Shown here: in pieces, positions 61,641-64,000 of the stretch
Layout: every line of letters starts with the position of its first letter
Position numbering within the stretch: the first letter of the stretch is position 1
DNA from: Sindora glabra
Lineage: Eukaryota > Streptophyta > Magnoliopsida > Fabales > Fabaceae
Direction: 5' to 3'
DNA: 64,000 nucleotides
NCBI GenBank assembly: GCA_020226215.1
Contig: CM035233.1
Location: 18,495,701-18,559,700 of the forward strand
Notes under the pieces: generated by a model
The model's input: only the letters and a program-made list of their open reading frames with translations
What the model was told of the DNA's origin: nothing
Databases searched by the model: none
Made by a program: the position numbers and the translations under genes

Positions 61641-64000
61641 TGTCCTTTAGTGGGCTTTCTCAATCATATAAACTAATTTATAAGTTAAGGGTATTTCCTC
61701 ATACTTTTAAATCAACACCTAGTATTCAATTTTACTAATTAAGAAAGATGAATTTCAATTTATATAAATTAGAGTCTTTATCAAAGCGGAGGAATGCACT
61801 TGAGATATTAGATTTGAAACTATAGATTGAATTATAATCCCTAGATCTTTGTGATATCCAATTAGTTAAAAATTTTATTGAATAATGATGATGATTTGAA
61901 GTAAGAAATGAATGAAAATGTATAGCCACTAGAAAGATTAAGGAAATTTACAAAGATAAACACATGAAAGAAGAAAATTTTTACAATGCTTAGAAAAAAA
62001 ATGAAAAAAGAGATTTGTATTTTGTAATTAAAAAATGAAAAAATCACATACCTACACTTCATAACTATAACCTTGTACTTACAACGTCCAATCACAGCAA
62101 AATGCGAGAGGCTTTCATTCAATGAGTTGCAAAGTCCTTTAACAGAGAATTAATTATTAATGGAACAATTAATTGTCGAAATATGCAATAAGGCTTTTAG
62201 TCTTTTATAAGGCTTTTGTTTAAGAAAATATTATTGAATTAAATCACAAAGAAAATAGTTAAATTATACTCTAAATATGCAAATCATAAAATAAAAATAA
62301 CATTATTTTTACTCTTCTTTTGATTGAATTTAGCTTAAAATAGTTAGTGGCACATCATCCAACCCTGCTTGAAACTTAAATTCATCCTTGTTCTTTGTTC
62401 CACACTTGCCCAAATGAGCTATCAACTTGCCTCTAACTAACCACTTTTGGATATAGTCAATCGTGGTTAGTTAGTTTAGGCTAGGTAATAAAAAATGTTA
62501 TACTCGTATTAATCACAATTGTAAAAAGCATATGAAAAATATTAATTCTAATTGTGAAAGATATGTATTCTATGACAATCATTATTTGATACCAGCACAT
62601 ATATAACTTATTTTAGACATTATTAGTTCTATCTTACTAGATAGGTAGTTATCTAGAAGAATGTAATGAGGATCACTAGAAGAATACTATTTGCCTCATA
62701 CAAGCCCTTTAAAACTTGAGTTCATGTAAGCGAGGGTAAAGAATAGCAAGCAATGGATAGAAGTGAAGTTATATAACATCAATAGTCTATGCGATAAGTA
62801 TTTATGGGATAAGTCTTACTTAGGGCAAAGTGATAATATCATAATATTTGTAAAGGTAATTCAATCTTTTAAAATGGAACAAGTAGCCTAAAATTAGTAA
62901 CCATTTTCCAATTAACACTATCCAATCTCATCATTCAGTTTAGTCACTTGTAGTAATGTTAGGTCACTTTGCAAACTATAAAGCAAGCCAATTTGTCTAG
63001 GCCTAAGATGGGATTCAGCCTAGCCCAATACAAGTATTTACCATTTAGCCATATTTCAAAATAGTATTGTGAGGCTTGACTAAGCACTTAGGAAATTAGA
63101 AAAGCTTTTGCTTACCTAATCAATTATTATAGATTGGATTTGTTCTACAATATATATGTTGAAATAATGCTTTAGGACAAGGTGAAAATATTTAATATAC
63201 ATGTACTGCATATCTCAAAATTACTATACTTATAATGATTTGCTTAAGGATTTTTGTCATTGATGATAAGACCCCTTAAATTACATTCATAGTTATAGAC
63301 CACTAGATCTTTTCTTTATAGAAATATAACAAGTATTATCTATTAGATTAAGTTGCAATCGCAATGATGGCTTTTTAAAATCATTGAATACAAATGAGAA
63401 TCCATGTAATCACAACTTCTAAACTTTAGATTTGTATCAATATATTTAAATCTTAGTTATTGAAGAGCCTATATATAGTTTTTTTCCTTTTTTGGGTCAG
63501 TACTTTTACTAACCCTTTGAATTTTAAATTTTTATTTAAGTGAAAACAATGTGTTTCCTTGTTCTTCTCTAATTGCTGCTATTTTTCATCAGAGAATTAG
63601 TATAGCTATTTTCTTTTTTCATCATATGAGGTAACATTGCCAATCCTAACTTATGTTTCTAATTTTATAAACTTAGTTCTTCTTTTGATTATTGATTGGC
63701 AAAGTATAGCTTTAACTAATGGAATCGAGCATTAAAAATTATTATTTTCTAATTGTAATGTGGATCATTTTTTAATCTTCTTTACATTTATCTATTCATC
63801 ACACTTCATATTACTTATAAATTAATTTATCACTTACATTAACTTATACATTAATTTACTCTATCTGATTATATGTACATTTTAATTCCAAACTATTACT
63901 ATTCCATTTCTTCATATTATATTTAGATTCTTTTATAATACTAATATTGTGAAGGATTTTTGGATGAATCAACAAAATTAGGCTTTTCACTAGTTTTAAG
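61641..64000. other. AT-rich DNA to the end of the window, no gene
   Basis: The minus-strand ORFs 61735-61929 and 61862-62122 are rich in F, S and K, without family motifs, and appear accidental. No repeat with visible ends was found. Confidence 0.4.

Noticed and set aside
61862..62122. 86-codon minus-strand ORF rich in Phe and Ser
   Set aside because: Low complexity from T-rich DNA, no membrane-protein family motif and no splice context.

Overview
This is nuclear DNA from a flowering plant, probably a eudicot with an intron-rich, transposon-laden genome. It is very AT-rich, its one intact gene is split into 12 coding exons, and most of the rest is decayed plant-type transposable elements (L1-like LINE, Ty1/copia, CACTA/En-Spm, SINE-like, gypsy-like LTRs, MITE-like repeats). 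I cannot name the species from sequence alone. There is no sign of bacterial, plastid or mitochondrial gene content, and I found no rRNA, tRNA or CRISPR feature.

The only gene I can support as functional lies on the + strand at about 26.0-39.6 kb. It encodes a vacuolar amino acid transporter of the AVT1 type (AAAP family, SLC32/VGAT-like). The 12 coding exons were joined by hand using splice sites and family conservation. They give an uninterrupted 548-residue protein starting at 26923 and stopping at 39339. Ten introns follow GT-AG. The eighth (36840-37565) begins ATATCCTTT, ends AC and carries a TTCTTAAT branch-site-like motif, so it reads as a minor-spliceosome (U12) AT-AC intron. It is flanked by a 20-nt micro-exon, and exon 4 is only 24 nt. 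The fifth intron is swollen to 4.3 kb by an antisense, internally deleted Ty1/copia retrotransposon with both LTRs and a 5-bp target-site duplication.

Layout: 0.4-5.2 kb is a heavily mutated L1-type LINE with an internal ~490-bp tandem duplication. 5.8-7 kb holds a MITE-like repeat, a 47-bp-arm foldback repeat and a copia gag fragment. 8.4-9.5 kb holds a 112-bp tandem duplication, a Z-DNA-type CG/CA run and a long (AT)n tract. 12.2-19 kb is an LTR-like repeat apparently split by a ~5-kb CACTA transposon relic. 19.3-25 kb is AT-rich, with a second MITE-like copy and a tRNA-related repeat. 26-39.6 kb is the transporter gene. 41.0-47.1 kb is a second, complete-length but dead copia element with LTRs and an exact AGTTA duplication. 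48.3-48.7 kb is a microsatellite next to a SINE-like element. 52-59 kb carries related LTR-like repeats with TGT(C)ACA-type ends, a GTTAAC-rich palindromic array and a 3 x 141-bp tandem repeat that appears to straddle an LTR end. The last 5 kb shows only AT-rich sequence.

I did not find an undescribed multi-gene system. The most interesting items are the AT-AC intron in the transporter gene, the retrotransposon within its intron, the tandem array built across an LTR boundary, and the GTTAAC palindrome clusters shared by two distant repeats.
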